DNA of 64,000 nt, taken from Gnetum montanum. Its lineage: Eukaryota; Streptophyta; Gnetopsida; Gnetales; Gnetaceae. How positions within the stretch are numbered: position 1 is the first letter of the stretch; the number at the start of each line of letters is the position of its first letter. Below the pieces are notes generated by a model. That model did not search any database. It was not told where the DNA came from and saw nothing but the letters and a program-made list of their open reading frames with translations. A program made the position numbers and the translations under genes. The stretch covers positions 194,531 to 258,530 of the forward strand of contig MNCI01038112.1 in NCBI GenBank assembly GCA_015680685.1, written 5' to 3'. Positions 54,776 through 64,000 of this stretch are shown piece after piece.

Positions 54776-55924
54776 AACAAGTGGGCCTGACCATTTTTGC
54801 ATAACATCCTCATCAAACAGAACGGGTAGGATGTTGGAACAAACGCAACGCTGCTACCCTCCCCGGCATTCTACTAATTCCTCAGATATGTTAAAGGGCA
54901 TACTACTGACCCCTCGAAGATGCTACCACAATGGTTGATCAACAATTGCAACTCCCAAGGTCAGCATCGCCAGTTGGAGCCCCAAGAAAACTATGGCCAC
55001 ACATAGCCTTGGTTGTCTCCATCAAGGTTTGGCTTCTCAAATTCATCTAGTTGGCTCTTTGCCAAGTCAGATGGATAAGATGAACCTGGCTATCGACGGT
55101 GAATTCTTGAGTTGCGGTGTCAATAGAGGGACCCTTGCCTTTTTTTTTGCTATGGTCCCCTTTTTATGGTGTGCTCCCCTTTCTGCTTTAGACGGCACTT
55201 GTTTCAACAGCCTCCCCAGCGGTTAGAATAGTTACTTTTGTTCTTTGTTCTTTGTTACGTTTTGCAAGTTACTTGCTAAAACAGCGTTGTTCAAAGATGC
55301 ATTCACTAGGAGGGTGAGGCGTCACAACGTTTTGAGGTGGCTGCTCGGACTAGCCTGACTACTTGGGAGTGTAGACCCTACCTTTCCCCCTCCATATACC
55401 TTACCTTACTTTTGCCTCTCTTATCCTTGCAACTACACTTACTTGCTCCTCCCATTTGTACAAAATATGTAAACGTACAAGGAATCTTTCGCACATGATA
55501 ACCGTCATGTCCATGAACTAGCATAACGCAACTCACCTCATGGAATGCATCTGTAAAAAAAATAGGAAAAGCCAGGAAAAATGGATGAAATGCAACTCGT
55601 CCATGCCATACGAGTGTAACACAACTCACCCAGGAAAGTTCCACATATACAGTGCAACAACGTAACCTCTCGCGAAAACACCAGCGAGAAGTTATTTAAT
55701 AACATGTTTGTGAGGTATCCTACTCACACCTGAGTCTTTCCCGAACCTCTCTCCCTCACACTTGTAAAATCCCCTCTTCTATTCCTTATGCTCCCAACCT
55801 TCGCACTTTCAAGTTTAATAGAGTAACATCCGAGCAGTAGCTGACGAACAATGTTGGCATCTTTACCTCTCTGGTGTTTTGCATTCTTTGTCGACATCTC
55901 TCAAGCAAGCCCTCCAAACTTCAA
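54776..55924 (+). other. Non-coding 3' region of element B
   Basis: The 77-codon frame at 54993-55226 is short and is broken in the similar part of D (reverse of 34880-35150), so I do not call a gene. Contains TCTGGTGTTTTGCATTCTTT at about 55870, partly complementary to the LTR start. Confidence 0.5.
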
Positions 55925-55938
55925 CAAAGAGGGGCCAT
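55925..55938 (+). other. Polypurine tract of element B
   Basis: ACAAAGAGGGGCCAT directly before the 3' LTR. Confidence 0.8.
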
Positions 55939-57288
55939 TGAAACACCATGAAATTTCAAGACCTCGATGATTTAGCAAAGTCTTGACGTTTAGGCAAAGA
56001 TTTCACAAGTGCAGCATCGAGACATCCGAGCGATGGAAGCACCAAAAATAGTTGCACATCTCAGTAAGTTTCTACGATTGAGGGCCTGCTACGCTACGCT
56101 ACGCAGCTCAACATAGCAGACTTTAGGAGGATAGAATAGAACAAGGGATGCATGGTGACAACACTTCAACTTTGTAAGTTAACCATGTTTCAAAACTTTA
56201 ACTTTTTGCGTGTTACGCCGCGTTACTCTATGCAGCGTAGCACAACGTAACGCAAGTAGCACAGTTGATATAGCCGTAACAACAAGGATAGCAAAATTCA
56301 AACAGTAGCAGTCATTACACCATGATACACTTCCCAGCATATCACAACATAGCCATGGGATAGTTTATTCCTTATTCACCGAAGATCTTAAAATCCTTCA
56401 ACACAAAAGACAAGGTTAAAAATTGCTTCTCTTTTTGAGGGTGGTTACACTATCCTACAGAGTGTAGCATAGCGTAGCATCACAAGCATTAGCTGCAGCA
56501 CGCCAAGTCAATGACATTTTGCGGGTCCAAGACACACATCATCTAAATCGCATTCTTATCCTAACCCTAATCTTATAAATACCCCGGCGGACAACGCTCA
56601 AAGGGTTGGTTAGTAAAAATGTTGGTTGGTGAATTGGTGAAGATACAAAAAAAAAGAGTTGGCAAAAAAAAGAGGTCAAAAAATTTGAGGTAGTTTGACA
56701 AAAGTTGGCAAGAGCATCGACAGTGATAGAGAGAAGCTTTTGGCCAGAAGTTGCAAGTTAGCGAACATTTTGCTTCGAGCCTAACTCCCTTGCGCCCAAA
56801 TTGGCAAGTGAACAAGGTAGATTGGCCTTTTGCTTATTTAATCTCTAAATAGCTTCTTGTTGGTGGTGAATACTTCGTCCAAATCGGAGTCCACTAGAAA
56901 ATCCCATTGTATTCATCATATTTTTCCATAAGATAGATCCTAGATCTCAGGATCGTGCATTCTCTAAATTTGATTCACTGCATCCTGTTTACATTGATTT
57001 TTATAGTTGTTTTGCATAGTTTACATCATTTTCATTGCCTTCAAGATCCGATCTTGGAGTAGATCTTATTTTTCTCGTCAATTGGTATTACGTTCGCATA
57101 TCAAATTGTCATCTCGTTACATGATCGTTAAAAAGTTTATTGACTAAGTCCATGTCTGATCGACAAGATCATTCAAGGCACCTTGGATTCATTTTCTCTA
57201 GCACAGCCCTCACATGGATCTAGGGTTGAAACTATGTACACAGAAATCCTTTCAGTGTTTCCAGTAATCAACATTTTCTATCATTACA
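55939..57288 (+). repeat. 3' LTR of element B (1,350 bp)
   Basis: TGAAACACCATGAAATTTC ... TCTATCATTACA, followed by GGGTC. TATA box at 56574-56581. Aligns along its whole length with 4166-5518. Confidence 0.94.
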
Positions 57289-57293
57289 GGGTC
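57289..57293. repeat. Target-site duplication of element B, right copy (GGGTC)
   Basis: Repeats 4161-4165; the gag of A continues from here. Confidence 0.9.
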
Positions 57294-58087
57294 CACCATG
57301 TGGACAGGCCTGGTCCTGCCACTGATGGTGGGACAAGTGTAAATGCATGAATGGAAACGGAAGTTGCGTACGACTGTGAAGTAGGTATGGTGTGAACATG
57401 TGTCAGGGTAGCTATGATTGGCTTGTGATGCACTACAGGAATGGACCGATGAACGGTTTGTAGGAGAATAGTGGCTGAAAATGAAATAGGGGAATAGGGG
57501 CATTGATACGTCGAGGAGATGACATGGCTACCCATTGCAGATGTAATTGCAGGTTGCGAAAGCGTAGGTGCGATCATGAAGGGAGTGGCGACAGATAACG
57601 GGTTGGTCCAGAAAGATTAGGTAGGAGGGACAGTGACAAGGTTGGTTTGACCTCCCTCATCAGATTGAGAATCGAGCTCCTCCTATCCGTCTTGGAAGGT
57701 CTCGTCATGGTTAGACATTGTGTCCTGCTACTCCCTAAGTCTAGCCAACTGGATCAATTGGTCTAGAAGCCATTGATTCGTCTATGTCAAAGGAATGGAA
57801 GCATCAGGAGTGGAAAAAAATTTCTTCCTATTACAGTAAATGAACTCGAAGCTACGTTTATCTTCGAGTTCTTACGCATCCAAGGGCAAGTTCACCTGAA
57901 CCTTTTCATAGAGAAAGTTATAGCACTCATGTTGCTAGGCCAAGCCCTCAGGTCCCCGATTTTGGATCCTGAGGGATCAACATAGTTCTTGCACCAGGCT
58001 GAGTGGTTGTTCGGCACCTGTGGTGCCTTGAACCGTGAAGGGAACCTCAGTGCTAAAGGTGTTAGCAACAGTGCTTGGGGAAGTCAT
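57289..58087 (-). pseudogene. gag of element A, N-terminal part
   Basis: ATG at 58087 (MTSPSTVANTFSTEVPF), in line with the starts in B and D. EFIYCNRKKFF and a SIPLT-like block match the FIPSPNASIPL region of B (about 57860-57770). Then an acidic stretch and a Thr/Ser/Pro-rich linker in the frame from 57577. Several stops or shifts. The gene continues at 4165 beyond element B. Confidence 0.82.
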
Positions 58088-58149
58088 TTTGACAAAGTTA
58101 AATGGTTTTGCGGACAAGAAAAATAAGGAATTGAAATGCAATCAAAAGA

Positions 58150-58620
58150 CTTTATGTCTTGCCAGATTTCGAAGGAATCTTTAGAGTGATCAATCCATAC
58201 CACATGATGTGTAAACAACTGCAAAAGGGTATCACGTTTACGCTAGTGTGTGACAGGGTACAGAACGCGTGCAAGACTACCGTAAAAACAAACGAGTCAA
58301 CTGGCAATCGGAGGCTTTATGTCTTGCAGGGTCCCAAAGGAACCATCGAAGCGACTAATCTGTACCACACGATGTGTGAACAACTACAAAAGGGTATCAC
58401 GTTTACGCTAGTGCATGACAGGGTACAGAACACATGCAAGACTACCATAAAAACAAGCGAGTCAACTAGCGATTAGAGGCTTTATGTCTTGTAGGGTTCC
58501 AAAGGAACCATCGAAGCAACCAATCCATACCACACAATGCGTGAACAACTACAAAAGGGTGTCGTGTTTCCGCTAGTGCGTGACAGGGTACAGAACGCGT
58601 GCAAGACTACCGTAAAACAC
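58150..58620 (-). repeat. Triplicated 165-bp leader unit of element A
   Basis: Units begin (as CTTTATGTCTTG on plus) at 58150, 58315 and 58480, an exact period of 165 bp; the third is cut short near 58618. B (about 5570-5700) and D (about 48835-49000) have a single copy. The small frame at 58159-58476 is only a translation of the repeat. Confidence 0.85.
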
Positions 58621-58634
58621 AGAAAGGGCACCAA

Positions 58635-58652
58635 GGCCCTCCTTCTAGCTCC
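58635..58652 (-). other. Primer-binding site of element A
   Basis: On minus TGGAGCTAGAAGGAGGGC, starting 8 bp from the LTR end; cf. TGGCGCTAGAAGGAGGGC in C. Confidence 0.6.
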
Positions 58653-58659
58653 AAAAAAC

Positions 58660-60648
58660 TATAGTAACCAAAAACGCTAACGGCTGGAAAACACCAAGAG
58701 GTCATTAGTCATGATAGTCTTAACCCCGGATCCCTGTGAGAGCCATGCTAGATAAAACAAAAGTGGGGCACCCTGAGCGGTCTAATCAATCAGACAGGAA
58801 CTTAGTCGATGTTACTATAACCTTTTGAAAATGTATGATTTGAAATCAAGACTTATAACATAAAAATAGTAATCTTTAAACACAAAAGGGCAAAAAATGA
58901 TGTAAAATGTGATGACAAGCAAGAAACTGCGATTAAGAAAGTGCACCGTTTCAAGATATTGACTTCACTCTGTCAAGGCGGATACAATCGGTTGCACGAC
59001 GCTGAAAAGCGTAGAGATTCCAAAAGTAACCAAGATGTTCAGAGCGAGATAGTTGTATGCTTGAACACAGACTTGGGAGTTAACAATGCAAAATGCTATA
59101 AAGATAGTGGAAAAGAGCAAAGCAGAATGCCAAATGGAAGTGCTAATTGTTTACAATGCCAAACAGAATGTTTACAATGCTCAAGATTTTCAGTTTGCCA
59201 ACTTTTGAAAATGCTAACTTTCCAAATTGCTAATTTGTCAAAAAATTTTCTTTTGCTAGCCAACCAACCTAACTCACTCACTAACTCTTTGAGCGCTGCA
59301 CATTAGGGTATTTATAAAACTAGGAGCACGCGAAATATGTGGTTTGGACGCCACGTGTCCTGGATCCGTGTTGATGTGTCTATGCTGCATGGACATGCAG
59401 GGCTGATTGAAGAGCCTACCATGCTATAATTACGCTGTCAAAACTTGGAGATGTGTGCCAATGATGCAAACAAGTGAAGTGCATTGATGTAGCGTAGCTG
59501 CCCGCTACGCTATGCTATTCTTTGTAGTGTAGCATGTGGGCATAGTGTAGCAGCTTGTTAGGTCATGCTATGCTTTGGAGCGTAGCATGTTGGTGTAGCA
59601 TATAGCTTGTTCGGTCGTGCTATGCTTTAGAGCGTAGCATGTTGGCATAGCGTAGAATCTTGCTACGCTGTGCTACACTCTGCAGCGTAGCATAGCGTAG
59701 CCACCAGTTTGAGGTAGAAACTTGCATCGAGAATTATTGCATGCGTTGGAAGTCTTTGAAGTGCTTTGACTAATTTTTCATATTTACTACACTGTGGTAT
59801 GCTACATAGTGTAGCATAGCATAGCAGCTGGCCTTAATCGCGAAAATGCCGAAAATCTGCAACCTTTGCTTTTTGCAATGCGAAACTTGCAAACTTGTTG
59901 ATCCTACACTTTGAGATGCCTTTTGTCACTTCTGCAGAGTTGCTACGCTATGCTACGCTATGTAGCATAGCATAGCGTAGTGACCAACATGGTCTACTTT
60001 TGGCTAAATTTGCTGCATCTGGTGGAAGGAGCCATTGCTGAAGGACTTGGAGTCAGGTGAGGGAATTGACTGTCTAGCTTTTGCTACGTTGTGCTATGCT
60101 GCGTAGCGTAGAATAGCGTAGCACTTCATTCTACAACCATCTTCTAAAGCCTGCTACGCTACATAGCGTAGCGTAGCAAACTTCTTGACTAGAAAACTTA
60201 CTGAACTATTTCGCACATTCTGAGCACCGCCGACAATTCCACGCATTGTTTCTAAGTAGGCTGTCGGTTGGATGAACTACTTAGGTGGGCAAGCTAGAGG
60301 ATCCGTTGAGCTTGTAAACACCGAGAGTAGAAAACTTGCCAAACTAGATAGTCTGAACACTAGAGCACCCATCTCCTGATGAACTACCATGATGCTGCCT
60401 GAATTGAAAGGACCCAGTGAAGCAAGAATGCCTTGGAAATTTAGGGTGTTTCAATTATTATAACACTTAGAAAAATTTGTAAAACTTGCAGTTTGAGCTA
60501 GCTACACTCTCTACTATGCTAACTACACTCTGGTGCAATGGAGAGCATAGTTTCAACACTTCAAAAAATTTTCAACAAGCGTCATCATTTTGACACTTAG
60601 CCAAATTTATAGTCAAAACATCATAGCCCAAATTTTTGTGGTGTTTCA
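58660..60648 (-). repeat. 5' LTR of element A (1,989 bp)
   Basis: On plus TATAGTAACCAAAAACGC ... TTTGTGGTGTTTCA. Reversed TATA box at 59309-59316. The longest LTR here; the U3 side (59490-60180) carries a set of long hairpins. No partner LTR in the window. Confidence 0.85.
59490..60180. repeat. Hairpin cluster TACGCTATGC in the LTR of element A
   Basis: At least seven imperfect inverted repeats built from GCTACGCTATGCTACGCT and its complement. Best: 59662-59701 (18-bp arms, two mismatches, 4-bp loop), 59942-59981 (19-bp arms, two mismatches), 60083-60122, 60153-60177. The spacer sequence is unrelated between them. Confidence 0.8.
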
Positions 60649-60689
60649 AAGCTGAACATGCCTATTAAAGAGGTAATGGAAAATTTGCT

Positions 60690-61500
60690 GCAATAGAGGA
60701 AGTTGCGAGAATCAAATCAGATGATGATGGTGGATGTGACATCTACCATTATGAACATCCTAAGAGATGTTATCCCATAGTGTTACACTTATAGGAGTTT
60801 AGGGTGTATGCTTTGAATCCATGACTAGCACAAAGGCAAACACCCTAAAGATTGTCTTATCCTAAAGGCAATTCTAGACAATTCTACCAACAACAATAAT
60901 ATTATCCAAGTGGAACTCCACTGCATCCATATGAGTAGTATCAATAGTGACAACAACCACCATCATGGGCACTAGTACCACCAAGGCATCAATACCTTTA
61001 CAGACAACCTGATCCATACAGGTATCACATTCAGTAACCCTTGTCTCCACATTACTCTTCCAGTCATGTTTCCACTTTTCAACCTTAATACTACCCTCCT
61101 AATGCTTATCAAACTCATTCTCCACATGCAAGGATGGATACCACCTTTTATCCTTATTCTCCTCTTGTTCTTGCACATCTTCCCCCACCCTCAACATAGC
61201 TACCACATGCTTCATCTATGTAAGATGAACTACCAACTCAACTGCAACAACACAATGCCACCAAGGCAGTTAATCTACAACTGCTTTATCAATTGAGTGG
61301 TTCGGACACTCAATCAAAGAAAAGACCTTTCTTCCAATCCCACAGTCTGCCTAAGCCCTCACATACACCAGTGTTTGGCAACCCTATTTCTCCATCTTCC
61401 TTTGTACCAAATTCTTTTGAGTCCCCTTTGAACAAAATTCCACCAAATATCCATACTGTTATGCTTACTCATGCCATATCTGATTGGATCAGTGTTGGCA
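60690..61500 (+). pseudogene. gag C-terminus of element E
   Basis: A remnant knuckle-like GKHPKDC at about 60830-60855 is followed by a Gln/Tyr/Pro-rich stretch (FYQQQQYYPSGT) and a frame (61293-61511) of low-complexity Pro/Ser-rich sequence. The domain assignment rests on position and composition. Confidence 0.5.
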
Positions 61501-61912
61501 ATCTTCCCTAGAAATTAGCTAATCCTAAAAGTCCTCTTATTTATTTGTAGATTGATGGGAATGAACCATGTAAGGCTCTTCTTGATTTAGGTTCTGGTGT
61601 GAACTTGATTTCTCATTAAATGTATACTACATGGAACCTACCCTCTCTCAAGAAGAGCAATATCATATTAGAATTGGCAAACTAGTTAATCACTATTCCA
61701 TTAGGACTAGCAAAAGACATTGCGATCACTATTTGTGGATGGTCTTATCTTGATGATTTCCTAGTAATCAAGGTGGAGAACTACAAGGGATACTTCTCAA
61801 TTATCATGGTAAGGGCATGGCTAAGCACCATTGATGGAAGAATGGGCATCAAAGATCTTTCCCTAGAAATATTCAAAGGAAATGCATTCAGGAAGATTGA
61901 GAAGAAGTGATT
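61501..61912 (+). pseudogene. Aspartic protease of element E
   Basis: ALLDLGSGVNLISH at about 61570-61615. Athila proteases read LLDLGASVN; the catalytic Asp and Gly are kept. Followed by VIKVENYKGYFSIIMVRAWL, the counterpart of the I.LGRP(F/W)L block. Stops interrupt it. Confidence 0.7.
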
Positions 61913-62399
61913 TCCATGCATCATGTACAGTGATATAGGGTGTAATTATGTGCAAGAAGTATGCACCAAAAGCAAATATTCAAAGGTCTGTGTACATAGT
62001 AGCCACAAAACAAGAGGACACCCAATGACTGACAACTAATCCTAAAAACAACACACTTTGCATGGAACTGACTGAGAGCTTGACATGCACACATGTCATA
62101 GGCATGGATGAACTAAAGTTCATCACCAACTCTCTGATAATTTAGATGATCATACATACTAAGGAGAGTTAGAAATTCCTAAAAATTTCAAGCAATAGCC
62201 CCTTAAACTAAAACCTCTACCAGCCGGCATGGAATATGTATTCTTAAAAAATGGGAAGTTGGTCATCATCAATGTAAAGCTTGCTCCATAATAGAAAACG
62301 ATGTTGTTGAATGTGGTTGCAAAATGGTTAGTAGCCTTTGCTTGGTCATATCCTAAACTCAAAAGAATTAATCCTCAAATATGCTAGCATCATATCTAC

Positions 62400-63000
62400 A
62401 CTAACCTCACCATGAAGCCAAAAAGATAGCCACAAAGGTGATTGAACCCCAAACTGAAGCAAATCATCAAGGAGGAAATCGAACAACTCTTCAAGATAGG
62501 GTTCATCTATCCCATTGCAAATAGTGAGTGGGTTAGTCCACTCATGATTATGCCAAAGAAAAGTGACAAGTGGCGGGTTTGCATTAATTTTTTGCTACTA
62601 AAAATGGCAACATACGAAAACCATTTTCCATTACCATTCATTGATCAACTGTTAGAAATAATATCTTGGCATTACTATTATAGTTTTTTGGATGGTTATA
62701 GTTGCTATAACCAAGTTCAAATTACACCAGAGAACTAAGCCAAGACAACATTCACGAGTCCCTAGGGGATTTTTACATATCGCAATATGCAATTTGGTTT
62801 GTGTAATGCCCCTACTACTTTCCAATGCTTAGTCTTAAGCATTTTTCAATAACAAATTGGTAGTGGTATGTGGAAGCCTTCATGGATGACTTCTCCACGT
62901 ATGGAGCTACATTTGGGCAACCCTAGACCACCTTTGGCAAGTATTGAAATGATGTGTTGAGATAAACCTCACACTTAATTGACAAAAAAGTCATCTGATG
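62400..63000 (+). pseudogene. Reverse transcriptase of element E
   Basis: Frame 62442-62738: KQIIKEEIEQLFKIGFIYPI, SEWVSPLMIMPKKS, KWRVCINF, FPLPFIDQLLE and FLDGYSCYNQ. Then MQFGLCNAPTTFQ and, in a shifted frame at about 62870, VEAFMDDFSTYG, which holds the catalytic FMDD typical of Athila-like RTs. Compared with Athila it is slightly shortened between the MPKK and WRVCI blocks. Confidence 0.82.
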
Positions 63001-63099
63001 GTCTAGGAAGGCATTATGTTGGGGCATCCAACCTCATAAGCAAGAATTGAGGTAGACCCTCAAAAAATAAGGGTCATGCAAGGAATAACCCACCAACTA

Positions 63100-63660
63100 G
63101 AAACCATCAAAGATTTTTAGTCATTCCTTGGACACATTAGCTACTATCAGCAATTCATAGAAAATTTCTCTAAGATCATAAAACCATTGGTTGAGCTGAC
63201 AAAGAAAGATGCTCCATTTGTTTAGACTAATGAATGTGAAAAAGCATTCCAAAAGCTAAAGAAAAAAATTGTAGAAACTCCAATCCTAAAAACACTGGAT
63301 AGGTCCAAACTATTTCATGTTATGAAATATGCATCAAATTATGCCTTGGGAGCTATGCTTATGAAAATGGACAACAAGAAATATCCATACTACATCCATT
63401 ATGCAAGCTGAAGCATTGTGGATGCACAACTAAACGACACCACCATAGAAAAAGAATTGATGCCAATGGTGTTTGCTCTTGAGAAGTTCAGGCACTATGT
63501 TCTTGGATACAAAGTGTTTGTACACATAGATCATAGTGCCATCCACTTCCTAATGAACAACTCAATGATGAGTCCCTATGTCATACGGTGGCTAGTGATC
63601 TTATAGGAATTCACTCTGATGATGCTAGATTGAAAGGGAACTCAAAATGTGATCACTCAT
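63100..63660 (+). pseudogene. RNase H of element E
   Basis: SFLGHISYYQQFIENFSKI, then LFHVMKYASNYALGAML, where the catalytic Asp of the usual F.(V/I).(C/T)DAS is lost, IEKELMPMVFALEKFRHYV and VFVHIDHSAIHFLMN. A single RNase H, unlike A-D. Confidence 0.78.
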
Positions 63661-63759
63661 CACTTATCTCAATTGTGATGGGATGACAAAGAGGATGAGA
63701 GCCCACTATCTAATTTGTTTCCTAAAGAACTTCTCTTTGCTAAATTTATAACTAAACAA

Positions 63760-64000
63760 TTTCCCAATTAGCCTAAATGGTATGATGACATTCTCACCTA
63801 TCTTCTCACTCAGGAGATGCCACAAGGGTTGGACCACCAAAAGAAGCAATTGTTTTTTCAGCAAGTAAAATGCTTCATGGAGATCAATGGACACCTCTAC
63901 AAGGTGTGTACCAATGGCCTAGTTTGATGGTCTATCCCCAATGCTGATCAACTATGCATTCTCTAGTACACTCATGAAGGTCCTTATGGAGGCCACTATG
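63760..64000 (+). pseudogene. Integrase N-terminus of element E (cut by window edge)
   Basis: KWYDDILTYLLTQEMP, then VKCFMEINGHLYKVCTNGL and YTHEGPYGGHY, the start of the HHCC zinc module. The rest lies beyond the window. Confidence 0.7.

Larger units (their letters stand above)
4166..57288 (+). mobile_element. Element B (Tat/Ogre-type gypsy element, interrupted by C and D)
   Basis: LTRs at 4166-5518 and 55939-57288 flank gag, PR, the antisense gene, RT-RH-aRH and integrase, with GGGTC on both sides. Element C sits in intron 2 of the B antisense gene and element D just upstream of its exon 1. Subtracting C, D and their 5-bp duplications leaves about 17.0 kb, close to the 18.1 kb of C and the 18.0 kb of D. 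Every B frame has stops, and the RT catalytic motif reads YIDN. B entered after A, and before C and D. Confidence 0.93.
57289..60648 (-). mobile_element. Element A, right part: gag N-terminus, leader, PBS and 5' LTR
   Basis: Continues the element at 1-4165 on the minus strand. The target duplication of A itself cannot be tested, because its other end is outside the window; the five bases after the LTR are AAGCT (60649-60653). Confidence 0.88.
60649..64000 (+). mobile_element. Element E: decayed Athila-like gypsy element
   Basis: Remnant of a second gypsy lineage, running off the right edge. Order: gag end, PR, RT, RNase H, start of integrase. It is broken throughout. A probably inserted into its gag, but I cannot prove this, since the left part is not in the window. 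Confidence 0.8.

Noticed and set aside
54993-55226. 77-codon frame as an extra gene (env-like) after integrase in B
   Set aside because: Not conserved as a frame in the similar region of D (34880-35150 minus), no signal peptide or domain, and absent from C.
60649-60653. AAGCT as target duplication of element A
   Set aside because: The other end of A is outside the window, so it cannot be tested.

Overview
This window is plant nuclear DNA made almost entirely of nested LTR retrotransposons. I see no host gene, tRNA or rRNA outside them. The elements are 17-18 kb Ty3/gypsy elements of the Tat/Ogre type: the pol region has a Ty3-type RNase H followed by a second, archaeal-like RNase H, the gag zinc knuckle is of the CxxHxxCGHxxxxC type, and the LTRs begin TGAAACACC. 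A large, repeat-rich land-plant genome, perhaps a gymnosperm, fern or lycophyte, fits best, but the species cannot be read from the sequence.

Layout (Russian doll). Element A lies on the minus strand (1-4165 and 57289-60648; its left end is outside the window). Element B (+, 4166-57288, target duplication GGGTC) is inserted in the gag of A. Two further elements are inserted in B: element C (+, 13177-31312, duplication ATATC) and element D (minus, 32602-50579, duplication GACAT). With C and D removed, B is about 17.0 kb. To the right of A, 60649-64000 is a decayed Athila-like gypsy element E, probably the host of A. Five single-N positions, each flanked by a direct duplication of 45-296 bp, look like unmerged contig ends.

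Every complete element has the order LTR - PBS - gag - protease (PR) - about 6 kb with a gene on the OPPOSITE strand - RT/RH/aRH - integrase - PPT - LTR. The antisense gene is the main result. In C it reads as eight exons (minus strand, 24478 to 19951) joined by canonical GT-AG introns, and every junction is in phase. The total is 1,074 codons including the stop, with two internal nonsense codons. Introns 2-7 are 76-106 bp, a normal plant size. The same exon order and intron phases can be followed in B and D, and the last two exons in A. Exon 2 is exactly 450 nt in B, C and D. The encoded protein would have a basic N-terminus, a degenerate FCP1/NIF (HAD)-like domain, a domain resembling the 'putative plant transposon protein' family, an acidic stretch, a coiled coil and an acidic tail. 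Because the introns are antisense to the genomic RNA they would survive retrotransposition. A TATA box on the antisense strand lies upstream of exon 1 in C.

The RT reading frame of B, C and D begins just after a pyrimidine-rich tract ending in AG. This suggests that the sense transcript splices out the whole antisense-gene region, so the antisense gene would be nested in a sense intron. Arrays of a short unit ending in TAAACT sit at three homologous module boundaries. CGTATACG palindromes fill the LTRs of C and intron 1 of its antisense gene. All copies carry stops or frameshifts; C is the best preserved, and its PR frame is fully open.
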